40,305 bases of DNA, taken from the NCBI GenBank assembly GCA_902541215.1, contig CACBPV010000011.1, forward strand, positions 1 to 40,305, in the 5' to 3' direction. This document shows, piece after piece, positions 27,894 to 37,225 of the stretch. This DNA comes from an uncultured Alphaproteobacteria bacterium. Lineage in GTDB: Bacteria > Pseudomonadota > Alphaproteobacteria > HIMB59 > GCA-002718135. Made by a program: the position numbers and the translations under genes. Positions within the stretch are counted from its first letter, which is position 1, and each line of letters opens with the position of its first letter. The notes under the pieces were generated by a model, which worked only from the letters and a program-made list of their open reading frames with translations, was not told the DNA's origin and did no database searches.

Positions 27894-29129
27894 TTATAGA
27901 AAACCTTGCTCAGTAGCTTTTGCTACATAAGCAGCTTCTACATCCGCTAATGCTTTTTCAGCAGACTCATTTCCTTGAAGGAATTCAACAAGTTCTGTAC
28001 TCAAAGCACCATGTAATAGACTCATGTATGGTAAGCTAGGATAAGGTGTTGCACCTCTGTTAGCAGCATCAACAACTGGTCCTGCTGTATCTCCAGGCGA
28101 ATAACCATCAATCAACCAAATTGTTGCATTTGGATTAGCATTTGCCATTTCTGTTGAAGTTGCTGCACCTAAAAGAGCTCTAAAAGATGCTTCTGCATTT
28201 TCATCAGAAGTATTTGTTGCAATTCCAAATCCATCCCACCATAGGGTTGTTGCTGGTTTACTTCCACCACCGACAGATGGAGAAGGAGCTAATCTAGTAT
28301 CAGCTTTAATTGCTTGATCACCTTCATCATCTAACAATGAAGCTGCACCTGAATTCCAGATATGCATTAATGCCACATTACCAGACTCCCATTCTTCTTT
28401 AACTGCATTTGTATCTTGAGTTAAGAAATCAGGGTTACTTACTTCTGTTAATCTTTTAAGCATGTTAAGAGCAGCTACACCTTTAGCGTTATTTACACTA
28501 ACTTCAGCTGTTCCAGTTTTAAAGAAATCACCTCCATGACCAAGGTACATATTTACGAACTCTTGACCTAAGTTCCATCCAGATTTAAAAGCACCAGCAT
28601 ATGGGTTAGCCATTTTACCAGAAGCTTTAATTTTTTCAGCAGCTGCAATTACTTCTTCATATGTTGAAGGAACTGCGATACCTAAATCATTAAGAATACT
28701 TTCTCTATACCAAAGATGCTGAGCATTAGCCATGAAAGCTATTGCATAGATCTTTCCATCAATCACGATTTTTTGATTGTCTTGTAATGCACTTCCGTAT
28801 TTAGCAACTAAATCATCAAGTGGACGAATTAAGTCATCATTCATTAAAGTTGTAATTGAACCATTAGTTACAAGTTTAGCAGAGAATTCAGCTGGGTTAG
28901 CTGATAGGGCTGCAACTTGTAATTTATTATGATCAACAGAATGAGTTACAGAAAAATCTGCACTAGGTCCTGCACAACTTTTTACTTCATCCATGAAAAT
29001 TCTGTATGTTGTAAATTCGTTTGCTAGAATCTTTATTGATCCATCTGTTACTCCACAAGGTGAATGCCCGCCGGCATATGCACTTGTGCTAACAAATGTG
29101 AACAATAGAGCTATTAATAGTTTTTTCAT
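27894..29129 (-). CDS. ABC transporter substrate-binding protein, SBP_bac_1 (carbohydrate)
   Basis: Signal peptide MKKLLIALLFTFVSTSAYAGG; DGKIYAIAFMANAQHLWYRESILNDLGIAVPSTYEEVIAAAEKIK; EEWESGNVALMHIWNSGAASL. Confidence 0.9.
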   Translation of the reverse strand: MKKLLIALLFTFVSTSAYAGGHSPCGVTDGSIKILANEFTTYRIFMDEVKSCAGPSADFSVTHSVDHNKLQVAALSANPAEFSAKLVTNGSITTLMNDDLIRPLDDLVAKYGSALQDNQKIVIDGKIYAIAFMANAQHLWYRESILNDLGIAVPSTYEEVIAAAEKIKASGKMANPYAGAFKSGWNLGQEFVNMYLGHGGDFFKTGTAEVSVNNAKGVAALNMLKRLTEVSNPDFLTQDTNAVKEEWESGNVALMHIWNSGAASLLDDEGDQAIKADTRLAPSPSVGGGSKPATTLWWDGFGIATNTSDENAEASFRALLGAATSTEMANANPNATIWLIDGYSPGDTAGPVVDAANRGATPYPSLPYMSLLHGALSTELVEFLQGNESAEKALADVEAAYVAKATEQGFL

Positions 29130-29200
29130 ATATTTCCCCTTATTAATAAAGTGTGAAATTCACATTTAAGTATAAATCCTTTATATTGGTATTAAAAAAT

Positions 29201-29238
29201 AATGCAATAATATGAATTGATATTCAAGATTTTGAATA
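29201..29238. promoter_or_regulatory. Tandem palindromic operator candidate A (two TTCA-N6-TGAA-like sites, 20-bp register)
   Basis: AATGCA-ATAATA-TGAATT (29201-29218, one-mismatch half-site) and TATTCA-AGATTT-TGAATA (29221-29238, perfect), between the divergent SBP and LacI genes. Confidence 0.65.
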
Positions 29239-29258
29239 TTGAAATGGGGGGATAATTC

Positions 29259-30257
29259 ATGAGTTTTAAAAAGACTGCGACATCACAGGACGTAGCAAAA
29301 TTAGCAGGAGTATCCCAATCAGCAGTTTCCAGGTGTTTTACTAAAGGTGCAAGCATTTCTAGCAGGACAAAGTTGAGAGTCTTGGAAGCAGCTAGAAAAT
29401 TAAAATATAAAGCACCTAATATATCTTCTAATTCAGTATCTAATGATGATAGCGGATTAGTGGCTGTCATTTTACCTTACGTTACAAGCAGATATTATCC
29501 AGAAGTTTTAATTGAGTTACATGAAGCACTTAGGAATGGAGGCTTTAGAATTTTATTAATTACGACTGATGATGGTGAAGAATTAGATGAAAAATTAATA
29601 CAGCCATACTTAAAAGAAAAACTTATTGCAATAATATCAGCCACAAAACCTACTGAAAAATTTGTTGAAGACTGCAATCAAAAAAGAATACAGTTTATTG
29701 CCTATAATAGAAGTTGGAATATACCAACAATAAGTTCCGTTGCGTGTGATCATCGTAATGGAGGAGAAATAGTTGCAGAATATTTTACAAAGAAAAACCA
29801 TAAAAATATTGGCCTCATTGAAGGGCCAAAAGGATCTTTTGTTAGCGATGAGCGATGCAAAGGTTTTAAAAATTATCTTAAAAATAATAAAAAAATTAAA
29901 TTAAATATTGAAAAAGGTTTTTTTACTTATGAAGGTGGATATCAAGCAACTGAAAAAATTTTTAATAAAAACATAAGTGCAATATTTTGCGCTGATGACA
30001 CAATGGCATTTGGTTGTTTAGATTATATTAAAAAAAATACTTCATTAAAAACACCTTCTCAATTAGAAATTATTGGTTATGACGATATATCTATGTCATC
30101 TTGGGAATCATATAACCTGACAACTGTCAGACAGCCTATTAGACAAATGTCAAAACTAGCAACTCAATTAGTAAATGAATTTATTAAGGATCCAGATTTT
30201 GAACCTATAAATCATATTGTACAGGGAAGACTTATAAAAAGAAAAACTACAAAATAA
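29259..30257 (+). CDS. LacI-family transcriptional regulator
   Basis: HTH ATSQDVAKLAGVSQSAVSRCFTKGASISSRTKLRVLEAARKLKYKAPN; periplasmic-binding-like effector domain; IGYDDISMSSWESYNLTTVRQP. Confidence 0.97.
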   Translation: MSFKKTATSQDVAKLAGVSQSAVSRCFTKGASISSRTKLRVLEAARKLKYKAPNISSNSVSNDDSGLVAVILPYVTSRYYPEVLIELHEALRNGGFRILLITTDDGEELDEKLIQPYLKEKLIAIISATKPTEKFVEDCNQKRIQFIAYNRSWNIPTISSVACDHRNGGEIVAEYFTKKNHKNIGLIEGPKGSFVSDERCKGFKNYLKNNKKIKLNIEKGFFTYEGGYQATEKIFNKNISAIFCADDTMAFGCLDYIKKNTSLKTPSQLEIIGYDDISMSSWESYNLTTVRQPIRQMSKLATQLVNEFIKDPDFEPINHIVQGRLIKRKTTK

Positions 30258-30258
30258 T

Positions 30259-30678
30259 TTACTTAAATTTTAATCCCATCTGTTCGAAAACACCATGATT
30301 ATCTACCATAACGTAATTATCTAAAAACTTTCCGTCTTTAATGGTCCAAAAATCTGAAAATTGCATTTTGATAGATTTGCCTGTTGGCTCTACTCCAAGA
30401 TATGTTCCACTATGTGTGCCTGTTAGAAATCCCGTTGCACTAATCCACTCACCTTCAGCAACCACAATATCATTTTTTACATGATAATCTGGAAATGCTT
30501 CATAGAAAGGTTTTAGAACTTTATATTTAAAATTATCTATACCATGGATATCACCAAAACCTGGAGGACCATGCCAGACCATATCATCATGCCAGTACTT
30601 GTGTTGTGCTTCTAGATCTTGAGCATTAAGTGCATCATACATATCAGCTAATAATTTTTTACTTTCATCTAAAGTCAT
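30259..30678 (-). CDS. SnoaL-like / ester cyclase (NTF2 fold), single domain
   Basis: DMVWHGPPGFGDIHGIDNFKYKVLKPFYEAFPDYHV...GTYLGVEPTGKSIKMQFSDFWTIKDGKFLDNYVMVDNHGVFEQMG. Confidence 0.88.
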   Translation of the reverse strand: MTLDESKKLLADMYDALNAQDLEAQHKYWHDDMVWHGPPGFGDIHGIDNFKYKVLKPFYEAFPDYHVKNDIVVAEGEWISATGFLTGTHSGTYLGVEPTGKSIKMQFSDFWTIKDGKFLDNYVMVDNHGVFEQMGLKFK

Positions 30679-31814
30679 TTTTTATCTCCTAAAATTTGCA
30701 TTAGAATTGCAAGCTCATTAAAACCAGTCCACTCTTTAATAATTTTATTATTTTTAATTTCCCATTGAGTGATTCCCCACAAATACACTTCTCTATTAGA
30801 TGCTTGCCCATATGAACCATTCCCTTTATGCGTTCCTAATGCGCCCCAACGAACCGATACTAAATAGCCGTCTTTTGTATTTCCCATCCAGTATAAATCT
30901 TCAATACTAAGTGCAAGATCAGGAAACGAAGCTAAAAGTGAAATTATAAATTTTCTTAATTGCAAAACTCCTTTAAATTTACGACCAGTTGAACCTTCAA
31001 ATTCTACCTTACTCGAGTATGCTTTATTTATTGCAGAAAAGTTTCGTCTATTCCAAATTGTATCATAAACTGCATGAACAAACTCTCTTACATTTGTAAT
31101 TTTATCTGGAATATCAAAACTAATTGGTTTTAATTTAGTAATATTTCTTGTTGGTTTAGAATTTTTAAAATGAGGGGCATATGGTCCTGCAATTCCCTCA
31201 TCAACAAGTTGCTTGGCAATCTGATTTAAATCTAATCCGAGTTGTTTAATTAAACCTGCTGTATCGTAGACAACATTCTCGTAATAAATTTCATTATTTT
31301 TGGCTACACAATTAGCAATACAAAATAATCTTACTTTTTTACCAGTTGGTTTGGAAAATTTGCTAAATCCCCTATTTGTTCCAGTAATAATTGTTCTATG
31401 CGAAGTATGAAAACTCGCATTTTCATCTCCTGCCCAAATAACTTCATCTGCAAATAATCGAATATCTGGAAAGGCGTTGTTTGTGTGTACAGTATCAGCT
31501 ACTATTTTTTCAGATCCAGATTGTAAACCAAATTCATCCCAAACTCTGCAATCTTTACTGTAGGTGTCATAGATGTAGCCAATATTTTTTTCTTCCCAGA
31601 TTTGATATGTAATCCTTACAATATAATCGATTATATTTTTATACTGATCCTCAAACCCCTTCATTGATTGATGTTTAAGTTTTTTTGGTTTTGGATTTAA
31701 TGACTTAGCCGTTCCTCCACCACCGTATGCTTTTAATGAAATATCATAACTCTTAGGCATATGATGATCTTGAAGGGCTTCTGGTCTTTTATCTGTAATT
31801 TTATTAAATTTCAT
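30675..31814 (-). CDS. Two-domain SnoaL-like protein (P1)
   Basis: Two NTF2-like segments (MKGFEDQYKNIIDYIVRITYQIWEEKNIGYIYDTYSKDCRV...; NVREFVHAVYDTIWNRRNFSAINKAYSS...LRKFIISLLASFPDLALSIEDLYW); paralog of 34059..35051. Confidence 0.8.
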   Translation of the reverse strand: MKFNKITDKRPEALQDHHMPKSYDISLKAYGGGGTAKSLNPKPKKLKHQSMKGFEDQYKNIIDYIVRITYQIWEEKNIGYIYDTYSKDCRVWDEFGLQSGSEKIVADTVHTNNAFPDIRLFADEVIWAGDENASFHTSHRTIITGTNRGFSKFSKPTGKKVRLFCIANCVAKNNEIYYENVVYDTAGLIKQLGLDLNQIAKQLVDEGIAGPYAPHFKNSKPTRNITKLKPISFDIPDKITNVREFVHAVYDTIWNRRNFSAINKAYSSKVEFEGSTGRKFKGVLQLRKFIISLLASFPDLALSIEDLYWMGNTKDGYLVSVRWGALGTHKGNGSYGQASNREVYLWGITQWEIKNNKIIKEWTGFNELAILMQILGDKK

Positions 31815-31847
31815 AATTTGTATTTGTAATGAGATACATTTAAAAAT

Positions 31848-31885
31848 ATTTCAAAGCAATGAAATTTTATTCAAAAAAATGAATA
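31848..31885. promoter_or_regulatory. Tandem palindromic operator candidate B
   Basis: ATTTCA-AAGCAA-TGAAAT (31848-31865) and TATTCA-AAAAAA-TGAATA (31868-31885), both perfect inverted repeats, between divergent SnoaL genes. Confidence 0.7.
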
Positions 31886-31921
31886 TTGTCTTTTTTAGTT
31901 TATTAATATAATCAAAATGGA

Positions 31922-32926
31922 ATGACTGATCTCCAAGCAGAAAAAAAATTAGTATTAGATTATTTCAATGAAATAGATCGTTGCAACATTGATTCATTAT
32001 CTGAAGTTATATCCAAATACTCATCAGAAGAATTTAGTATGAAATGTACCCACCCATTCAACGAACTAGGTAGTATAGATCTTGTTGCTAATAATCTTTG
32101 GAAGCCAATTAAAGATTCATTTTCACCTATACAACGTCGATTAGATATATTTTATGCTGGGATAAATTCATTAGATAAAAATAAAGGGAAATGGATCTCC
32201 AGCATGGGTCATTTCATGGGTGTTTTCAATAAATCGTTTGTAGGCCTTAAACCAAATTATAAATCTACTTTATTAAGATTTGCTGAATTTTATAAAGTGG
32301 AGAATAATAAAATTACTGAAGGAGCAATTTTTTTAGATGTAATGAATTTAATGCAGCAACTAGGTCTTTCTATAATTCCTGAGTCTACAGGTCTCGTTTG
32401 TGTAACACCAGGACCAATGAATCATAAAGGTTTAAAATTTGATATTTCTAATGAAATTGAAAGTCAAAAAACATTGGATTTAATTCATAGAATGCGCGAT
32501 CGACTTGTTAAAGGATCCAAAATGCAATCTTATAAAGAAGAATTAGAATTAGATTGGCATAATGACATGATTTGGTGGGGACCAGGAGGTATAGGGGCTT
32601 CATATACTATTGATGGTTATCAAAAAGGTCACACAAAACCATTTCAAGATAGTTTAGAGTTTGTTCGTTTCAATGGACACATACTTAGTAGCTCTGAAGA
32701 TGATCTTGGAGGTTGGTTTGGTTGGCCAAATTTAATTATGAAACCTAAAGGAGAATATTTAGGATTAACAAATGCAAGTGATATTGAATCAGAAATGAGA
32801 GTTGTAGATTTATATCGAAGAGATGGAGATAAACTAGCTGAAAACTGGATCTTTATTGATCATTTACATTTTTTAAAAAAACTAGGAGTGGATCTTTTAG
32901 AAAGAGCAAAATTTTTAAATCAGTGA
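31922..32926 (+). CDS. Two-domain SnoaL-like protein (Q1)
   Basis: Second domain DWHNDMIWWGPGGIGASYTIDGYQKGHTKPFQDSL...GEYLGLTNASDIESEMRVVDLYRRDGDKLAENWIFIDHLHFLKKLG; paralog of 36126..37223. Confidence 0.82.
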   Translation: MTDLQAEKKLVLDYFNEIDRCNIDSLSEVISKYSSEEFSMKCTHPFNELGSIDLVANNLWKPIKDSFSPIQRRLDIFYAGINSLDKNKGKWISSMGHFMGVFNKSFVGLKPNYKSTLLRFAEFYKVENNKITEGAIFLDVMNLMQQLGLSIIPESTGLVCVTPGPMNHKGLKFDISNEIESQKTLDLIHRMRDRLVKGSKMQSYKEELELDWHNDMIWWGPGGIGASYTIDGYQKGHTKPFQDSLEFVRFNGHILSSSEDDLGGWFGWPNLIMKPKGEYLGLTNASDIESEMRVVDLYRRDGDKLAENWIFIDHLHFLKKLGVDLLERAKFLNQ

Positions 32927-34054
32927 TTAGATAACTTTTGAGGCAAGTTTAGTACCCTCAACTAATGCATGAAGCTTTTCATAACAAATTTTTTCATCAA
33001 TTTTTCCAAAACCAGCAAATGTACTAAAACCACAATCTGTCCCTGCCATTAATTGATCTTTCGGAATGACCGTAGAAAACTGAATTAATCTATCTGCAAC
33101 AACTTCTGGATGTTCAACAAAATTAGAGGTTGAGTCGATTACGCCAGGTACTAAGACTTTATCTTTTGGTAACTTTATATCTTGAAAAACTTTCCATTCA
33201 TGTGCGTGCCTAGGATTAGAAGATTCAATGAGAAAGTATTTTACCTTTGATTTCAAAATTATAGGTAATATTTTCTCTAGAGCAATATCGTGTGTGTGGG
33301 GTCCCTCATAATTGCCCCAACATATATGCATTCTAGTTTGCTCAACATCTACATTAGATAATGCTGAGTTTAGGCATTCAATTTGTAGTTCTGCACGTTT
33401 AATAAACTCATCTTCAGATAAATTTTTAAAATTCATATGTCTTGCCAAAGCAAGGTCTGGGCAATCTAATTGAACTTGGATATCTGATTTTGTTATTAGC
33501 TCATATTCTTTAGCCATTATATTAGATAATTTATCCAAATATTCATCTTCGGTACTATAAAATTTGTTTGGCATAAAAACATTTATGACGCCAGGTGATG
33601 CTGAGTTCATAAATGCATGTCGGTGATTAAGTTTATTAAGTGAATTTTTAAAATTATTTATATCCTGTAAAAGAGACATTTCATCTTTTACTTTTAATTC
33701 GTTTGTACAACATGGTCTGGTATAAGTTGGCGTGCCACCACTTTTAGCAATCTTTTCTTTGTATTCTGGAAAATCATCAAGATCAGCAGGTGCTCTTCTT
33801 TCGCTTTCACCTGAGAACCCATCAATTCTGTCTTTAATATATGTAGCGTAGCTAATTTTACTCATCTCCCCATCACTGACAAAATCAATTCCAACATCAA
33901 GTTGACTCTTAACAACACCTTCCACGTTATTTTTTAATACTTCATCAAAACTACTTTGACTAAATTTCTCTCCTTTATCTTTTGCAAATAAAAATTCTGA
34001 AAGTTCTTTTGATCTAGGAAGGCTTCCAACATGTGTTGTTAAAATATTAGACAT
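32927..34054 (-). CDS. MetE C-terminal-domain-like (core-MetE/YxjG-type) protein
   Basis: ILTTHVGSLPRSKELSEFL; GIDFVSDGEMSKISYATYIKDR; QVQLDCPDLALARH; RMHICWGNYEGPHTHD; LMAGTDCGFSTFAG. Confidence 0.87.
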   Translation of the reverse strand: MSNILTTHVGSLPRSKELSEFLFAKDKGEKFSQSSFDEVLKNNVEGVVKSQLDVGIDFVSDGEMSKISYATYIKDRIDGFSGESERRAPADLDDFPEYKEKIAKSGGTPTYTRPCCTNELKVKDEMSLLQDINNFKNSLNKLNHRHAFMNSASPGVINVFMPNKFYSTEDEYLDKLSNIMAKEYELITKSDIQVQLDCPDLALARHMNFKNLSEDEFIKRAELQIECLNSALSNVDVEQTRMHICWGNYEGPHTHDIALEKILPIILKSKVKYFLIESSNPRHAHEWKVFQDIKLPKDKVLVPGVIDSTSNFVEHPEVVADRLIQFSTVIPKDQLMAGTDCGFSTFAGFGKIDEKICYEKLHALVEGTKLASKVI

Positions 34055-34058
34055 TAAA

Positions 34059-35051
34059 TTAACCTGTTTTTAATAAAATCTGTTTCCAGATCATAGTTTC
34101 ATCATAGAGAACCCATTCATTTTTAATACCTCTTTCTCCAAATTCAACATGATTAATACCCATTATATAAATTTTCGAATTAGTGGCTTTCCCAAAAAGA
34201 CCATCTCCTTCATGTTTACCTACCATAGACCATCGAACTGAAGCTTTTTTAGGTTCATATTTTTCTTCTGTAAAAGCAATGTGCTCAACTGAGAACAATG
34301 CGTTAGGAAAAGCATCTCTTAATTGTTTCCAAAATTTTATTACTTCATCTCTACCATAGTGAGTATTTCCTCCTGGTTGAAATTGCTGTATGGCTCTGTC
34401 ATAACTATCATTTATTGTTTTCTCTAAATTGATGTTCATAATAGAGTTTAAGATATTTGCATATAATTCTCCAATGTTACCAGATGCTAAAATAGGAGAT
34501 TTATAAATTGATTTAACAGGTGTATTTTCATCAAATGGTTTACTAGCTTTTTCAGGACCGCCCTCATCTTTAATAAGATTGCTTGCAAATTTCTTGGGGT
34601 CAATTCCAATTTGTCTCACAATTGCTCCTTGATCTCTCACAAGCCACTCATCATAAACTTGATTATTCATGCATGCACAATCAGCAATAGTTCGGTAATA
34701 TAGTTTTTTGCCTGTTGCTTTCCCATACATCCCATCAACAGAATGAGTAGAGGTTGATAAAATGCGATGCGATGAAAAATATCCCTCATCATCATTTCCT
34801 GTCCAAATTACATCTTCACCTAAAAGTGTTCTATCGGGAAATAGTTTTTTACTAGCATAGGTACTTCCAATTACTGGGTCTGCACCATAAATTACTCCAG
34901 ATGGTGATCTTGTAGGTGTGGGGAGGCTTACATTTGGAGTATCAGCATAATAATCTCTTATTGCTTCAACATCGTTTTTTTCCCAAATTTGATATGTGAT
35001 CTTTAAAATATAATCAGGAAAATCTTTGAATTGTGCATCAAATCCTTTCAT
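34059..35051 (-). CDS. Two-domain SnoaL-like protein (P2)
   Basis: MKGFDAQFKDFPDYILKITYQIWEKNDVEAIRDYYADTPNVSLP aligns by eye with P1; second NTF2-like segment VIKFWKQLRDAFPNALFSVEHIAF. Confidence 0.8.
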   Translation of the reverse strand: MKGFDAQFKDFPDYILKITYQIWEKNDVEAIRDYYADTPNVSLPTPTRSPSGVIYGADPVIGSTYASKKLFPDRTLLGEDVIWTGNDDEGYFSSHRILSTSTHSVDGMYGKATGKKLYYRTIADCACMNNQVYDEWLVRDQGAIVRQIGIDPKKFASNLIKDEGGPEKASKPFDENTPVKSIYKSPILASGNIGELYANILNSIMNINLEKTINDSYDRAIQQFQPGGNTHYGRDEVIKFWKQLRDAFPNALFSVEHIAFTEEKYEPKKASVRWSMVGKHEGDGLFGKATNSKIYIMGINHVEFGERGIKNEWVLYDETMIWKQILLKTG

Positions 35052-35062
35052 ATAATTAATAT

Positions 35063-36034
35063 TTAATTAGTTTGTCGTATTATAAATAAATTACCATCAT
35101 GATCACTTATCTGTCTTATTGAACGAAGTGAATTTTTTGGAACAGAAAATGTATCTTTTTCTTTAATTACAACTTTGTCTCCATCACAATCTATTTCCCA
35201 TTCACCAGATAAACAATGATACACTTCTGATTTCTCCAGTTTGTATTCGTGTATATGAGCACTCTTGCCATTAAGAAGTGAAAGGCTAAAACCTGTTGCA
35301 TGTGGTATATTAGGGGTAAAAGATTTATCATGAATTTGAAACTGATCAATGTAGTTGATAATTTTATTAGATTGATAGTGATCATCATCGACAAAATATT
35401 TATCTTTATCATTAAATCGAATAACAAACTTTTCTATGTCTTCTGAAGAGTAATGATCGAAACTCTCTAATTCATTATCTTCTAGTGGCTGAATAATTTT
35501 AGTTTCATCTGTTATTTTCTGTTTCTCTGTGTCGATTAAAGAATTATCATTCATTAATACCATGCCAGATTCTTTTGCATCTTTTAAAAGTTTAGGTGTC
35601 CAAGTAATAACACCTGGATCATTTTCACCTAACACAACAAACATTAAAGCTTCTTCATCACTTACATTTTGAAAACCTCTGAACATGTTTGTGGGAAAAG
35701 AAGCGATGTCACCTTTTTTTAGTATTACTTCACCTTCTGTGCCATCAACACCCCAATAAAAACGCCAGGCACCTGAGTGAATTATAAAAACTTCTGCTGT
35801 TGTGTGACTATGTAATCCAGAGCCATTCATCGGCGCAGCACTGACAGCACCAATATTAAAGCCATGTTCTTCAGCTATTTTAACATTTTGTTTAGCATCT
35901 TCACTTACACCAGGTCCTATAACTGAGTAATTTTTCCTATCTTGATGACCTTTTAGTTTTCCCTCAACAAATGGTATATTACTAGGAATAAGTTCATCGA
36001 ATTTGGCTAATCTAGATGTAATATTAATTGACAT
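35063..36034 (-). CDS. Bicupin protein
   Basis: First cupin GSGLHSHTTAEVFIIHSGAWRFYWG...GDIASFPTNMFRGFQN; second AHIHEYKLEKSEVYHCLSGEWEIDCDGDKVVIKEKDTFSVPKNSLRSIRQ. Confidence 0.87.
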   Translation of the reverse strand: MSINITSRLAKFDELIPSNIPFVEGKLKGHQDRKNYSVIGPGVSEDAKQNVKIAEEHGFNIGAVSAAPMNGSGLHSHTTAEVFIIHSGAWRFYWGVDGTEGEVILKKGDIASFPTNMFRGFQNVSDEEALMFVVLGENDPGVITWTPKLLKDAKESGMVLMNDNSLIDTEKQKITDETKIIQPLEDNELESFDHYSSEDIEKFVIRFNDKDKYFVDDDHYQSNKIINYIDQFQIHDKSFTPNIPHATGFSLSLLNGKSAHIHEYKLEKSEVYHCLSGEWEIDCDGDKVVIKEKDTFSVPKNSLRSIRQISDHDGNLFIIRQTN

Positions 36035-36049
36035 ATTGTAATGATCTTT

Positions 36050-36087
36050 TATTCATTTTTTTTGAATATTATTCAAAATAATGAATA
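36050..36087. promoter_or_regulatory. Tandem palindromic operator candidate C
   Basis: TATTCA-TTTTTTT-TGAATA (36050-36068, N7) and TATTCA-AAATAA-TGAATA (36070-36087, N6), between divergent bicupin and SnoaL genes. Confidence 0.7.
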
Positions 36088-36125
36088 AATCAATTATTAT
36101 TTAACAATAGTGTTATTAAATTATT

Positions 36126-37223
36126 ATGGCAAATAAAATACAAAACTTTGATACAGGTGAGAAAGATAACTCAAACATAATTCATTTAGATCTTGATCCA
36201 AAGATAAATATTGAAAACAAAATATATTTTAAAAATTTATTAAAAAAAATTGCCGAGTGCTCTTTAGATAATTTAGAAGAAAATCTTGAAAATTTATATC
36301 ACGTAGATGCTGAGTTTAATGGATTTCATCCAATTAATGAAATTAAAGGAATTGAAGAAATAAAAAATAGATATTTAATACCTCTAAAGAAGGCGTTCCC
36401 CGATCTCGAAAGAAGAAATAATCTAGTTATTGGAGGAGCATTTAGAGATAAAATTTTTGTTTCATTTATTAGTCATTTAACTGGAACTTTTAAAAATGAG
36501 TGGTTGGGCGTAAAGCCGACTAACAAAACAATTTATCTTAGAACATGTGAAGCACATCAGATTACAAATAACAAAATAATAAAATCCTATACATTAATTG
36601 ATACTGTAGATTTTATCCGTCAGGCTGGATATTGGCCTATAAATAAATCTCTTGGGGTAGAAGGCATGTGGCCTAGTCCAATCACAGGTGATGGAGAAAA
36701 TAATCAAAATTTAGATAAGGAACTGTCTCTTCGATCTTTGAATCAAGATTTAACCATGCAAAGAAGTTTAAATATTAAACCTGAGACTGAGCCAGGTCTA
36801 TCAAATGATCAAATAAGGGAGAAATTAATTAATCATCCTCAACAAGATTATTGGCACCCAAAAATGATGTGGTATGGGCCAAGTGGTATAGGTACAGCTA
36901 GAGGTTTAGATGGTTTTGTTGATCATCATCAGCTACCATTTAGACTTACATTCAAGGACAGAGATTATTGGAAAATCGGTCATTATATAGAAATTGGAGA
37001 TGGAAATTATTCTATGACTGGTGGTTGGCATAGTATTCAGTGTGTTCATGGATCAAGTGATTGGCTAGGATATAAACCTACTCAAAAAAAAATAACAATG
37101 AGAGTAATGGATTTTTATTTACATCATGAAGGGTTAATTAGAGAAAATTGGGTACCAATCGATATTGCACACATATTAGATCAAATAGGCATTGATATCT
37201 TTAAATTAATTCATAAAAAATAA
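36126..37223 (+). CDS. Two-domain SnoaL-like protein (Q2)
   Basis: YWHPKMMWYGPSGIGTARGLDGFVDHHQLPFR...SDWLGYKPTQKKITMRVMDFYLHHEGLIRENWVPIDIAHILDQIGID; first domain FNGFHPINEIKGIEEIKNRYLIPLKKAFPDLERRNN. Confidence 0.83.
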   Translation: MANKIQNFDTGEKDNSNIIHLDLDPKINIENKIYFKNLLKKIAECSLDNLEENLENLYHVDAEFNGFHPINEIKGIEEIKNRYLIPLKKAFPDLERRNNLVIGGAFRDKIFVSFISHLTGTFKNEWLGVKPTNKTIYLRTCEAHQITNNKIIKSYTLIDTVDFIRQAGYWPINKSLGVEGMWPSPITGDGENNQNLDKELSLRSLNQDLTMQRSLNIKPETEPGLSNDQIREKLINHPQQDYWHPKMMWYGPSGIGTARGLDGFVDHHQLPFRLTFKDRDYWKIGHYIEIGDGNYSMTGGWHSIQCVHGSSDWLGYKPTQKKITMRVMDFYLHHEGLIRENWVPIDIAHILDQIGIDIFKLIHKK

Positions 37224-37225
37224 TT

